Assembly (NCBI GenBank): GCA_910576335.1
Contig: CAJTIU010000011.1
Span: forward strand, 1-64,000
Origin: Lachnospiraceae bacterium
GTDB lineage: Bacteria; Bacillota; Clostridia; Lachnospirales; Lachnospiraceae
DNA length: 64,000 bases
Direction of reading: 5' to 3'
Shown: one piece after another, positions 8,419 through 15,678 of the stretch
Layout of the letters: each line of letters begins with the position of its first letter
How positions within the stretch are numbered: the first letter of the stretch is position 1
Notes under the pieces: generated by a model
Database searches by the model: none
Seen by the model: the letters and a program-made list of their open reading frames with translations, nothing else
What the model was told of the DNA's origin: nothing
Made by a program: the position numbers and the translations under genes

Positions 8419-8501
8419 AAAGATATCAGAAGATACGCGTCCCAGTTAGACGAAGGGAAAGCCTCCTCCGTTGAATTTTTCACGGTATTTGAAAATATCT
8501 C

Positions 8502-8530
8502 TTGACTTTTGGTCGACCATAATATATAAT
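8502..8530 (+). promoter_or_regulatory. Strong promoter with palindromic operator
   Basis: TTGACT (8502-8507) and TATAAT (8525-8530) are 17 bases apart. The spacer holds the perfect palindrome TGGTCGACCA (8510-8519), a probable repressor site positioned to block polymerase. It drives the small genes at 8593 and 8865. Confidence 0.8.
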
Positions 8531-8592
8531 ATAATTACAGTTAAGAAACTGCTTAACAAGTAAGGCAGGCAGGGAGCCGGAAAGGAGAAAAA

Positions 8593-8748
8593 ATGGTTGA
8601 CATGGGAATGACAGATAAACAGTTCAATGGTTTTGTGAGATTTCTGCTGGACGCGCTGAAAGACGCAATGGAGGAAACGGAAAGCGAGAAGAGGGAAGAA
8701 AAGCTTACCAAAATTGCCGACAATCTCCAAAAGACGCTGGAAGATTAA
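8593..8748 (+). CDS. Small helical protein (51 aa), cargo unit
   Basis: The frame ATGGTTGACATGGGAATG to TAA encodes a 51-residue acidic helical protein (MVDMGMTDKQFNGFVRFLLD at its N terminus, ending LQKTLED). It has GGAAAGGAG upstream and lies directly behind the strong promoter at 8502. Short proteins of this type occur beside DNA-binding genes in Firmicutes mobile elements; the function is unknown. Confidence 0.75.
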   Translation: MVDMGMTDKQFNGFVRFLLDALKDAMEETESEKREEKLTKIADNLQKTLED

Positions 8749-8864
8749 AAGCCCCATTTATCACTAAATAGGGCTAAACCACAAAAAGGGGCGGTACTTG
8801 CCACTGCCCCTGTACCAATCAAATAATACCATTTGTTTGGCGAAAAGGCAAGGGCAAGGGGGTG

Positions 8865-9047
8865 ATGGCTGTAGAAAAGAAAAAACTGGGCAGACCAACG
8901 GATAATCCTCGGACAGAAAAGGTAGGCTTTAGAATGTCACCGGCTGAAATTGCAGATATACAGAAATGTGCGGACGCAATGGAAACACAACGTGTAAATG
9001 CGGTAGTTGAGGGGATAAATCTTCTCAAGAAAAAACTGGGAATATAA
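8865..9047 (+). CDS. Small DNA-binding-like protein (ribbon-helix-helix type)
   Basis: A 60-residue protein (MAVEKKKLGRPTDNPRTEKV...) with a basic N-terminal arm ending in a strand (KVGFRMSPAEI) and two helices (AEIADIQKCADAM, RVNAVVEGINLLKKKL), the layout of CopG/Arc-type repressors and some MobC-like proteins. ATG 8865 is preferred over GTG 8862; AAGGGGG lies upstream. It ends just before a strong terminator. It could be the repressor that binds the TGGTCGACCA palindrome in front of this unit, which would make the unit self-regulating; that is inference. Confidence 0.65.
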   Translation: MAVEKKKLGRPTDNPRTEKVGFRMSPAEIADIQKCADAMETQRVNAVVEGINLLKKKLGI

Positions 9048-9058
9048 TTAGTTGTATT

Positions 9059-9092
9059 AAAAAGGACATCGCAGAAAGCAATGTCCTTTTTT
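9059..9092 (+). terminator. Strong rho-independent terminator
   Basis: AAAAGGACAT (9059-9068 area) pairs with ATGTCCTTTT (9081-9090) and is followed by further T. It ends the two-gene cargo unit and separates it from the protease-capsid genes. Confidence 0.85.
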
Positions 9093-9122
9093 GATATAGA
9101 AATCAGAAAGGACGTGGATGGA

Positions 9123-9611
9123 ATGAAGTTTTTTTCAGAACTAATAGAAAAGCCAGGCGGAAGCATCCGGCCAAAGCCGAGGGAGTCTCCGGCTCCCAGA
9201 GTGGGCGGCATCTTCCGGATCACGAAGTCCGATGATGACCGGATGCTCGCCTTCGGCTGGGCGAACGTATCTGTCCGGACAGACGGGGAGCTCATAGAGG
9301 ACTGGCAGGATGACATCGTGGAGCCGGAAGAGCTGGAGAACGCTGCCTATAAATTTGTAGAGTTCTACCGTGAAGGCGGTGAGATGCATGAAAGAGGAGG
9401 GGCAGCAGTCCTGGTTGAAAGCGTAGTCTTCACGGAAGAGAAGCAGCGTGTGATCGGGATCCCGGAAGGCACTCTTCCGGTTGGCTGGTGGATCGGGTTC
9501 AAGGTGACGGATCCGGATGTATGGGAGAAGGTAAAGGACGGGACATACAGCATGTTCAGTATCGAAGGGGAAGCCGAAAGGATTGAGGTGGAAAGTGAAG
9601 ATGGTTTGTGA
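9123..9611 (+). CDS. XkdF-like prohead protease
   Basis: The 162-residue protein (from MKFFSELIEKPGGSI) matches the XkdF-like putative serine protease pattern: GIFRITKSDDDRMLAFGWANVSV, DWQDDIVEPEELENAAYKFV, a GGEMHER motif with a likely catalytic His, and a FTEEKQ...GWWIGFKV..VWEKVKDGTYSMFSIEG region. It would process the scaffold and capsid proteins during head maturation. ATG 9123 is chosen with AGAAAGGA about 10 bases upstream; the frame is open to 9081 but that ATG lies in the terminator stem. It overlaps the following open frame by 4 bases. Confidence 0.8.
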   Translation: MKFFSELIEKPGGSIRPKPRESPAPRVGGIFRITKSDDDRMLAFGWANVSVRTDGELIEDWQDDIVEPEELENAAYKFVEFYREGGEMHERGGAAVLVESVVFTEEKQRVIGIPEGTLPVGWWIGFKVTDPDVWEKVKDGTYSMFSIEGEAERIEVESEDGL

Positions 9612-9673
9612 TAATGGGAGGGGCATCCGGGAGGGTGTCTTTTTGCATTATAAATACAGGGAAAGGAGAAGAT

Positions 9674-11059
9674 ATGGCAACTAAGTTAAAGAACCTTAAG
9701 GTTACGAAGGTTGACTTCGTAGACCAGGGAGCGAATCCGGACGCCCATATCATGCTGTTCAAAAGCAGGAACGGCGGTTCCGGAACAAAAGACGGTGATC
9801 CTGTATCAAAAGGCAGTGAATCCGGAACAAAAGACGGTGATCCTGTATCAAAAGGCGGCGAATCCGGAACGGAGCCTTCCGGAAGTGGGGACAGGGGCAA
9901 TGTACTGAAGCGTCTGTTTGAAGCCATCGCAAAGGCGGTCACCATGAGGCCGGAAGACCTGGACAGTGCGGTGGAGCAGATCGAAAAGGGCGGTGCAGAG
10001 ACGTTCTCCGAGACCATATCCCGGAGGAAGAACCAGAAGATCGCAGACGAGATATGGGATGTGTGCTATGCACTCCAGGCTTCCCTCTGCTCCATCCTGT
10101 GGGATGAAGAGCTTGACAGCGCAGGCGCATCTGCAGCCATGGGGGAGAGTATAGACGAGTTTCACAAAGTCGTGAAGGATTCCGTCAGCCAGTGGACTGC
10201 AGGCAAGGCAGTGGGGATTACGAAGAATGCAGGGGAGGTTACGGCCAGGGAGCTGGAGGCCATGAAGGCGGTCCATAAGAGGCTGTCTGAGACGATTGAA
10301 AAAGCTTCGGCCATACCGGGAGCAGGGGAACCAGTAAATAAGGAGAATCAGAAAGGAGAAGTTGACATGGGTAAGATTGACAAAAGCAGGCTGACAGGAG
10401 CCGAGAGGGCGTTCCTGGAGGATATTGAGAAGCGCTGTGCGGCAGAGGAGCCGGGAACCGGGGAAGAGCCGGGCAGCGTGGAAAAGAAAACATCCGCAGG
10501 GGACGGAACGAAACAGGAAGGAGCAGGGAAGCAGGAAGAGGATGCAGTTACAAAGGCCCTCCAGGCACTGGGGCTTGGAACCGGAACACAGCAGGCAGAA
10601 GTGCATGAGGACATTTACAAAGGCCTTCATCCGGCATTAAAGGCAGAGTTTGAGGCGCTGCGCAAATTCCGTGAGGACACAGAGGAGAAGGAGCTCCGTG
10701 AGGTGGCCAAGAGTTATGAGATCATCGGGAAGAAGGAAGAGGAACTTTACCCGGTCCTTAAGAGCGTGAAGGCAGCAGGCACCGAGGCATACGGCCAGCT
10801 GATCACCGTCCTTGACGGGGTAAAGGCTGCTGTTGAGAAGTCCGGTGTATTCTCGGAGATTGGGAAATCGGGACACAGCGCGCCCGGTGTGACACCGCCC
10901 GTGCAGCTGGCGGCAACTTCCGCAGAGACCAGGATTGAGGGGATTGCAAAAGGCTATATGGAGAAGGAACCTGCCATGAGCTACCTGGATGCGGTTGCGA
11001 AGGCATGGGAGGACAACCCGGACCTGCTGGCTGAGTATGACACAGAGGCAGGATTCTAG
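9674..11059 (+). CDS. Phage capsid assembly scaffold / protease-associated protein
   Basis: The 461-residue protein begins MATKLKNLKVTKVDFVDQGANPDAH, an N terminus common in proteins next to XkdF-like proteases, then has a low-complexity linker, a helical mid region, a Lys/Glu/Gly-rich stretch and a C-terminal half with predicted coiled coil (EALRKFREDTEEKELREVAKSYEIIGKKEEELYP), as scaffolds have. ATG 9674 follows AAAGGAG; the frame is open to 9608 without a good site. A second in-frame ATG at 10367 has an excellent ribosome site and would give a shorter, scaffold-only product. Position just before the decoration and capsid genes supports the assignment. Confidence 0.7.
   Translation: MATKLKNLKVTKVDFVDQGANPDAHIMLFKSRNGGSGTKDGDPVSKGSESGTKDGDPVSKGGESGTEPSGSGDRGNVLKRLFEAIAKAVTMRPEDLDSAVEQIEKGGAETFSETISRRKNQKIADEIWDVCYALQASLCSILWDEELDSAGASAAMGESIDEFHKVVKDSVSQWTAGKAVGITKNAGEVTARELEAMKAVHKRLSETIEKASAIPGAGEPVNKENQKGEVDMGKIDKSRLTGAERAFLEDIEKRCAAEEPGTGEEPGSVEKKTSAGDGTKQEGAGKQEEDAVTKALQALGLGTGTQQAEVHEDIYKGLHPALKAEFEALRKFREDTEEKELREVAKSYEIIGKKEEELYPVLKSVKAAGTEAYGQLITVLDGVKAAVEKSGVFSEIGKSGHSAPGVTPPVQLAATSAETRIEGIAKGYMEKEPAMSYLDAVAKAWEDNPDLLAEYDTEAGF
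9779..9862 (+). repeat. 42-bp tandem duplication in the scaffold gene
   Basis: Two 42-base units (9779-9820 and 9821-9862) are identical apart from two bases near the 3' end and encode SGTKDGDPVSKG followed by SE or GE. It lengthens a flexible linker and may vary in copy number. Confidence 0.85.
10352..10369 (+). promoter_or_regulatory. Internal ribosome site and in-frame start within the scaffold gene
   Basis: AAAGGAG at 10352-10358 precedes ATG 10367 by 8 bases, in the same frame as the large protein. The shorter product (about 230 residues, starting MGKIDKSRLTGAERAF) would be a nested scaffold, as lambda Nu3 is nested within C. Confidence 0.55.
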
Positions 11060-11083
11060 GAGACAGGAGAGGAGGTGAAAAGC

Positions 11084-11518
11084 ATGCGCAGGAATTTTAA
11101 CGGGGTACAGATTAACCAGAGTGTGACGATTGTGGAAAAGGCAGGCGCGGACATTGCGGACTGCAGGAACCGGATCATGGTTTACGATGACAATGGGGAT
11201 GTAGTCCCGGCATCGGACGGCACAAAGATGCCGGTAGGGATTGCCATCATTGAGGCCGGTGTGAATGACATTTCCGGTGTGGAATCCGGAAAGGCTGCAA
11301 AGGGTGATGACGTGGATATCCAGGTCAAGGATATCGGCTATGTCATTGCAGGAGCCGAGATTCCAAAGGGAGCCGAAGTGACAGCCGGGGCAGACGGCCT
11401 TGCAGCCGTTGCGGCCGCAGGGGACTATGTCCTGGGGACGGCCCTCAGGAAGGCGGCAGAGGATGGATACTGTCTGGTGCAGATCTCTAAATACCAGAAG
11501 GCAGCAGCAAAAGCGTAA
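11084..11518 (+). CDS. Capsid decoration protein (DUF2190-like)
   Basis: A 144-residue beta-rich protein (MRRNFNGVQINQSVTI...) with the repeated Gly/Ala-rich strands and the TKMPVGIAI...VDIQVKDIGYVIAGAEIPKG pattern of small phage head decoration or cement proteins, encoded directly before the major capsid protein. ATG 11084 is preferred (GGAGAGGAGG upstream); GTG 11075 is in the same frame. Confidence 0.7.
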   Translation: MRRNFNGVQINQSVTIVEKAGADIADCRNRIMVYDDNGDVVPASDGTKMPVGIAIIEAGVNDISGVESGKAAKGDDVDIQVKDIGYVIAGAEIPKGAEVTAGADGLAAVAAAGDYVLGTALRKAAEDGYCLVQISKYQKAAAKA

Positions 11519-11543
11519 ACACATAGAAGGAGGTAAATGATAC

Positions 11544-12569
11544 ATGAAAAGAACAGCAGCAACCATTGCCGTGGATATTGCCAAGGGGAATTTCAGGCCC
11601 CACACGGCATTATCCAACATGGCACTGGCTTATTATCAGAGCGATTCACAGTATTTTGCAAGGACGATCTTCCCGATCTGCCCGGTAACGGTATCTTCGG
11701 ACAACTATTACATCTTTGACAAGGAAGATCTGCTCCGTGACAACTGGAAGAGGAAACCGGCGTACGGAAAGGTAGCGCCTGCGGTACTGTCCGAGCATAC
11801 AGATACCTATGCCTGCCTGGTAGACCAGATGATCATGGGGATTGACCAGATCAGGCAGACGGACCTCACCAGGAGGATGGGGCCAGTGATCCGCGACCCG
11901 AGACAGCAGAGGACAAAGACCGTGTCGGCACAGGCAAACATCCACCAGGACAGGCTGTTTGCGGAAACGTATTTCAGGGCAGGCGTATGGGCGAACGAGA
12001 TGGAGGGCGTGGACAGCACGTCATTATCTGCAGGACAGTTTATCAGGTTCTCCAACGGCAATTCTGACCCTGTTGCCTTTGTGGATCAGAAGAAAACAGA
12101 GATGGAGGAGTCCACAGGCAGGACACCTAACAGGATGGCGATCGGTGTGAATGTATACAATGCACTGAAAAAACATCCGGCAATCCTCGAACGGGTGAAG
12201 TATGGCGGGACATCCGTAAACCCGGCAAAGGTTAACTTGAATGTACTGGCACAGCTGTTTGAGGTGGACCGGATTTCCGTACAGCGCTCCATCATGAATA
12301 AGGCAGACCTGGGAGAAGAGGCAGACATGCAGTATATTGGTGATCCCAACGCGTTCCTTCTGGCCTATGCTACGGATTCACCGTCAGTTGAGGAACCGTC
12401 CGCAGGCTATATCTTCACCTGGGACATGCTGGGGAACGGCAATATCCTGCCGATTCTGAACTATCTCGGTGAAAACGGCACGCACTCCGAATTTATTGAG
12501 GGGCTGATGGCCACGGACATGAAGAAAACAGCGGATGACCTGGCAATGTTCTTCCGGAACGCGGCATAG
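11544..12569 (+). CDS. Major capsid protein
   Basis: The 341-residue protein (MKRTAATIAVDIAKGNFRPHTALSNMALAYYQ...) is the length and position of a HK97-fold major capsid protein in this phage type. It is preceded by AAGGAGG and lies between decoration and connector genes. The sequence has E-loop-like (RRMGPVIRDPRQQRTKTVSAQ) and spine-helix-like regions. No separate Delta domain is obvious, in line with a separate scaffold upstream. Confidence 0.85.
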   Translation: MKRTAATIAVDIAKGNFRPHTALSNMALAYYQSDSQYFARTIFPICPVTVSSDNYYIFDKEDLLRDNWKRKPAYGKVAPAVLSEHTDTYACLVDQMIMGIDQIRQTDLTRRMGPVIRDPRQQRTKTVSAQANIHQDRLFAETYFRAGVWANEMEGVDSTSLSAGQFIRFSNGNSDPVAFVDQKKTEMEESTGRTPNRMAIGVNVYNALKKHPAILERVKYGGTSVNPAKVNLNVLAQLFEVDRISVQRSIMNKADLGEEADMQYIGDPNAFLLAYATDSPSVEEPSAGYIFTWDMLGNGNILPILNYLGENGTHSEFIEGLMATDMKKTADDLAMFFRNAA

Positions 12570-12580
12570 GAGGTACTGGT

Positions 12581-13201
12581 ATGAAGCTGATTGCAAAAAA
12601 GCCGTGCAGCTTTGGCGGGAGGGATTTTTACATCAATGATGAAATCCCTCCGGGGCTCGTTGCGGATGCGGCATTACAGGAGCGTATGGGGATGCTTGCG
12701 GTGGTCGCAGATCCCCCTGGTTCTTCCAGTGTGAAGGAGGAACTGTTTACCGCTGAACAGGTGGAGGAGATGATCTCCAGGGCAGCAGCGGAGGCGCGGG
12801 AGGAATATGAACAGGAGATTTTCGGCGGGGCATCAGAAGGAGTGACAGCAGAAGGAATAGCGGAAGCCGATACATCTGACACAGTGACTGTACCGGTTAC
12901 TGTGAAAGAGGATGATGATTCTGCAGAGATGATGGCTGTGCCGCTGACCCCTGCAGAAGTGGAGAAGGTATTTTCCATCATGCAGATGGTTGTCCCGGAT
13001 GCGGAGAAGGCGGTCAGCGAGGTGACAGGGGAAAATGTGCTGATCGTCCTTCATGCCTGTGATTCACGTACAGGGGTAAAAAAAGCGGCACGGAAAAGAG
13101 CAGACACCTTATTCCCCGTTAAGCAGGAAAGCAGTGCAGTACAGGATGGTAACGGGGCTGCAGGGGATCATGAGGAGGCTGAGACAAAGCCTGCCGGATA
13201 A
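12581..13201 (+). CDS. Hypothetical head/connector protein
   Basis: The 206-residue protein starts MKLIAKKPCSFGGRDFYINDEIPP, a short beta domain, then an acidic linker and a helical C-terminal part (EVEKVFSIMQMVVPDAEKAVSEV). It lies directly behind the capsid gene with AGGAGG upstream. The N-terminal part resembles short proteins found in this slot in many Firmicutes phages; the role is not known to me. The N- and C-terminal parts look like two modules joined by a Glu/Thr-rich linker. Confidence 0.6.
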   Translation: MKLIAKKPCSFGGRDFYINDEIPPGLVADAALQERMGMLAVVADPPGSSSVKEELFTAEQVEEMISRAAAEAREEYEQEIFGGASEGVTAEGIAEADTSDTVTVPVTVKEDDDSAEMMAVPLTPAEVEKVFSIMQMVVPDAEKAVSEVTGENVLIVLHACDSRTGVKKAARKRADTLFPVKQESSAVQDGNGAAGDHEEAETKPAG

Positions 13202-13216
13202 GTGGGAGGTATGATT

Positions 13217-13621
13217 ATGGAAGATAGTAATTACACCTATGAACCGGGGAAGATCGCTGAGCCGGGGAAGGACCGGATGCGGTTTGAACTTGGTGATACA
13301 GAAGTGGAGGGCGGTGCGGAGACATCCGCCCTCACGGATATAGAGATTGAGACTGTGCTTGCACTGTATCCGGGGAGATGGAAGAGGGCAAAGCTTGCAC
13401 TGCTTGAAAGCATCTGCAGGCGGTTCTCCTATGAGCCGGATACGAAGACCGGTCCCCTGTCCTTTTCCTTTGGAGAGCGGGCGAAGCTGTGGCGTGAGGA
13501 TTACGAAAGGCTGAAACATGAGGTTGGCCTTGGGTCCTGTTCAGTGCCGGCTTCCATGAGGGGCGATACCGGAAAGCCGCCGTATTTTTATGCAGGAATG
13601 CATCAGAATGGAAGGGGGTAA
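13217..13621 (+). CDS. Head-tail connector-like protein
   Basis: A 134-residue, mainly helical protein (MEDSNYTYEPGKIAEPGKDR...) with a core EIETVLALYPGRWKRAKLALLESICRRFSYEPD. Size, helical nature and position between capsid and stopper genes fit an adaptor protein (gp6/gp15-like ring under the portal). ATG 13217 is preferred as GGGAGGT ends 7 bases upstream; ATG 13211 is also in frame. Confidence 0.55.
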   Translation: MEDSNYTYEPGKIAEPGKDRMRFELGDTEVEGGAETSALTDIEIETVLALYPGRWKRAKLALLESICRRFSYEPDTKTGPLSFSFGERAKLWREDYERLKHEVGLGSCSVPASMRGDTGKPPYFYAGMHQNGRG

Positions 13622-13626
13622 CAGGG

Positions 13627-13980
13627 ATGATCAGTGCAAGACGCATGTATCTGCGGCCGGGGCATCTGTACAAAAAGTTTGAGGTAAAGAACTTTTCGGC
13701 TAAGATCGGTGCAGGAGGGAGGCCGCAGCATACCTACAAGGATACGGATGTTGTTCTGTCCGGTGTGCTGGCAGAAGCTGACAACAGGCAGATGGAGCGC
13801 TTTCAGCAGCTGCAGCACCCGGTTACGCATACAATCGTGCAGAAAGGCAGGCCGCTGGCGAAAGAGATGGATAAACTGGTCTTTGGGGAAAGGGTGTTCT
13901 TTGTCCAGGGGGTAGACGAGCCGGGGGCGCTGGGGATCTGTACGATTTATTATGTGGAGGAAAGGAAGGATGTCAAATGA
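13627..13980 (+). CDS. Head closure (stopper)-like protein
   Basis: A 117-residue beta-rich protein (MISARRMYLRPGHLYKKFEV...) in the usual stopper position. Features include a VLSGVLAEADNRQMERFQQLQHPVTHTIVQKG segment and a VFFVQGVDEPG beta hairpin, as in head-closure proteins of the SPP1 gp16/HK97 type. It overlaps the next gene by 4 bases (ATGA). Confidence 0.6.
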   Translation: MISARRMYLRPGHLYKKFEVKNFSAKIGAGGRPQHTYKDTDVVLSGVLAEADNRQMERFQQLQHPVTHTIVQKGRPLAKEMDKLVFGERVFFVQGVDEPGALGICTIYYVEERKDVK

Positions 13981-14456
13981 GCAGTGTGTTGATTTCTTCT
14001 GTTGATAAAACAGTAAGGGGTATAAGAAGGCAAATGAAATCCAGGAGTTACCGGGCAGCAAATGAGCTTAGGAAGGCGGCATTGGATGTACTGGAGGGGC
14101 AGAGGAGTGGAAGGGTATATAAAAAGCCTGGCACACACGGAAAGACCCCGAGCAAGGCAACCAGGAAGCTTAAGAAAGAATATGGCCATAAGCTTAGGGG
14201 CGGACAGTTGTACAAGGCATCAGCCCCGGGAGAGCCACCGGCAAGGAGGCTCGGGGATCTCCGAAAACACTGGAAACAGGATGCGAGAGAAGAAGGGGGA
14301 GCTTTTGTTGCTGAGATTGAGAGCACGGAAAAATATGCCGGTTACCTGGAACATGGTACTCCAGGTGGCAGGATTGCCCCGAGACCTTACGCTGACAGGA
14401 TCCGGGAAAAAGCCACCCCTGCAATCCAAAGGATATACAAGGAACCCTATGTATAG
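13977..14456 (+). CDS. HK97 gp10-like neck / tail completion protein
   Basis: A 159-residue, strongly basic protein with the family motifs LYKASAPGEPPARRLGDLRKHW, ESTEKYAGYLEHGT and IAPRPYADRIREKA seen in HK97 gp10-like minor tail/neck proteins. It joins head and tail. Its ATG overlaps the stop of the previous gene, so the connector genes are translationally coupled. Confidence 0.8.
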   Translation: MSSVLISSVDKTVRGIRRQMKSRSYRAANELRKAALDVLEGQRSGRVYKKPGTHGKTPSKATRKLKKEYGHKLRGGQLYKASAPGEPPARRLGDLRKHWKQDAREEGGAFVAEIESTEKYAGYLEHGTPGGRIAPRPYADRIREKATPAIQRIYKEPYV

Positions 14457-14471
14457 GGGAGAGGTGTATTT

Positions 14472-15677
14472 ATGATTGAGAATCTGTTATATGAACACTT
14501 ACAGGGCTGTGATGCTCTTGCACCGTACCTGGCCGTTTATGACGGAAGCATGGCGGTATTCGGGCAGGAATCGCCTGCGGATACGGATCCTTTATGGGAG
14601 GGCGGCTCCCAGTACGGAAGGATTGTATTTTCAGTCAGTATGTCCGATGATCCGGAACGTACACTGGAAGGAACCCTTGCATTAGATATCATAAGTGAAA
14701 AAGGAAAGTATCCTCCGGAGGAAATAGAGCCTGTACTGAAACCGCTGATAGACGGATATTTCTTTTCGGGAGACGGAATGACTGTGTCAGCCAGGTGGGC
14801 GGCATCAGACTATTTTACGACACCGGATGAAAATATTACAGGGATTACAATGACGTTCGGCCTGGTGGCATATCCCGCACAGACCACAGCAGAGCCTGAC
14901 CCGGTGCGTCTTGTCAATAAATGGTCTTTTAAGGAGCTTCCGGCTGTCATTGGCCAGGAGCTTTATGTAATCGGGTACGGGGAGCAGGAGCTTCCTGCGG
15001 TGTTCCGGCCATCAAAGGAAAAGCCTGCCCTGTACTGGAGGAACATCGGCACAAGGAAATGCGGATGGATACCGGATACATGGAACTGTATCTGGCAGAC
15101 CGCACAGCTTCAGTGCCACATACTGACGCCGGATCCGGAGGATGCCGGACGCATTGCAGGAGTTATGGATGTGGAGCTTACGCGGAAAGGGCGGCTCATA
15201 TTTGAGAGCCACAGCCCCCTGTTCCTTGACCGCAACAACCGGATCACCCTGATAACGGATCCTCACAGGTCAGGGCAGTTATCCATAGAAGCATCTTACG
15301 GGATTCTGCGGCAGGAACCCCAGAGTAAGATGAACCATATATCAGTCACACAGAAACCAGATGGAAAAGGAAAGGAGAATCAGAAGATGGCAAGAGAACC
15401 CAAAACCGCCAGTGCAGCAGAAAAGCAGGCGGAGAAGGCAGCAGACAGGGAAGAAAAGCAGACACAGATGGAAGAACAAGTGGAGACATGCAAAACAAAC
15501 TATCAGATTGCCGAGCTTGTGGAGGCATCCGAAAAGGTGTTCCATGCAAGACCTGTCATTGTCCGTGCAGCGCTTAAGGCAGGCGGGCAGAAGGAGTATA
15601 CGAAGGAGCAGGCAGTAAAGACTGTGGAAAGCTTCATGAAGAAGGCAGTCGGGAACACGCAGAAGGAGGGAAAATAG
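14472..15677 (+). CDS. Neck/tail terminator-like protein with nested C-terminal product
   Basis: A 401-residue protein in the position of the tail terminator before the sheath. Residues 1-300 are beta-rich with many aromatic residues; the last 95 residues are helical and charged and are probably a separate unit. An in-frame ATG at 15387 with AAAGGAGAAT 5-10 bases upstream would produce a 96-residue protein (MAREPKTASAAEKQ...) carrying NYQIAELVEASEKVFHARPVIVRAALK, a motif otherwise seen as a stand-alone small protein before tail sheaths. The full frame may thus be a fusion of two ancestral genes with both products kept. Confidence 0.6.
   Translation: MIENLLYEHLQGCDALAPYLAVYDGSMAVFGQESPADTDPLWEGGSQYGRIVFSVSMSDDPERTLEGTLALDIISEKGKYPPEEIEPVLKPLIDGYFFSGDGMTVSARWAASDYFTTPDENITGITMTFGLVAYPAQTTAEPDPVRLVNKWSFKELPAVIGQELYVIGYGEQELPAVFRPSKEKPALYWRNIGTRKCGWIPDTWNCIWQTAQLQCHILTPDPEDAGRIAGVMDVELTRKGRLIFESHSPLFLDRNNRITLITDPHRSGQLSIEASYGILRQEPQSKMNHISVTQKPDGKGKENQKMAREPKTASAAEKQAEKAADREEKQTQMEEQVETCKTNYQIAELVEASEKVFHARPVIVRAALKAGGQKEYTKEQAVKTVESFMKKAVGNTQKEGK
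15372..15389 (+). promoter_or_regulatory. Internal ribosome site and in-frame start
   Basis: AAAGGAGAAT at about 15371-15380 precedes ATG 15387, in frame with the 401-residue protein, predicting a separate 96-residue product. Confidence 0.5.
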
Positions 15678-15678
15678 G

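Noticed and set aside
8446-8757. Minus-strand open frame of 103 codons
   Set aside because: It is antisense to the 51-residue gene and runs through the strong promoter and a hairpin; no ribosome site.
10637-11620. Long minus-strand open frame (327 codons)
   Set aside because: Antisense shadow of the scaffold and decoration genes; no ribosome site or family features.
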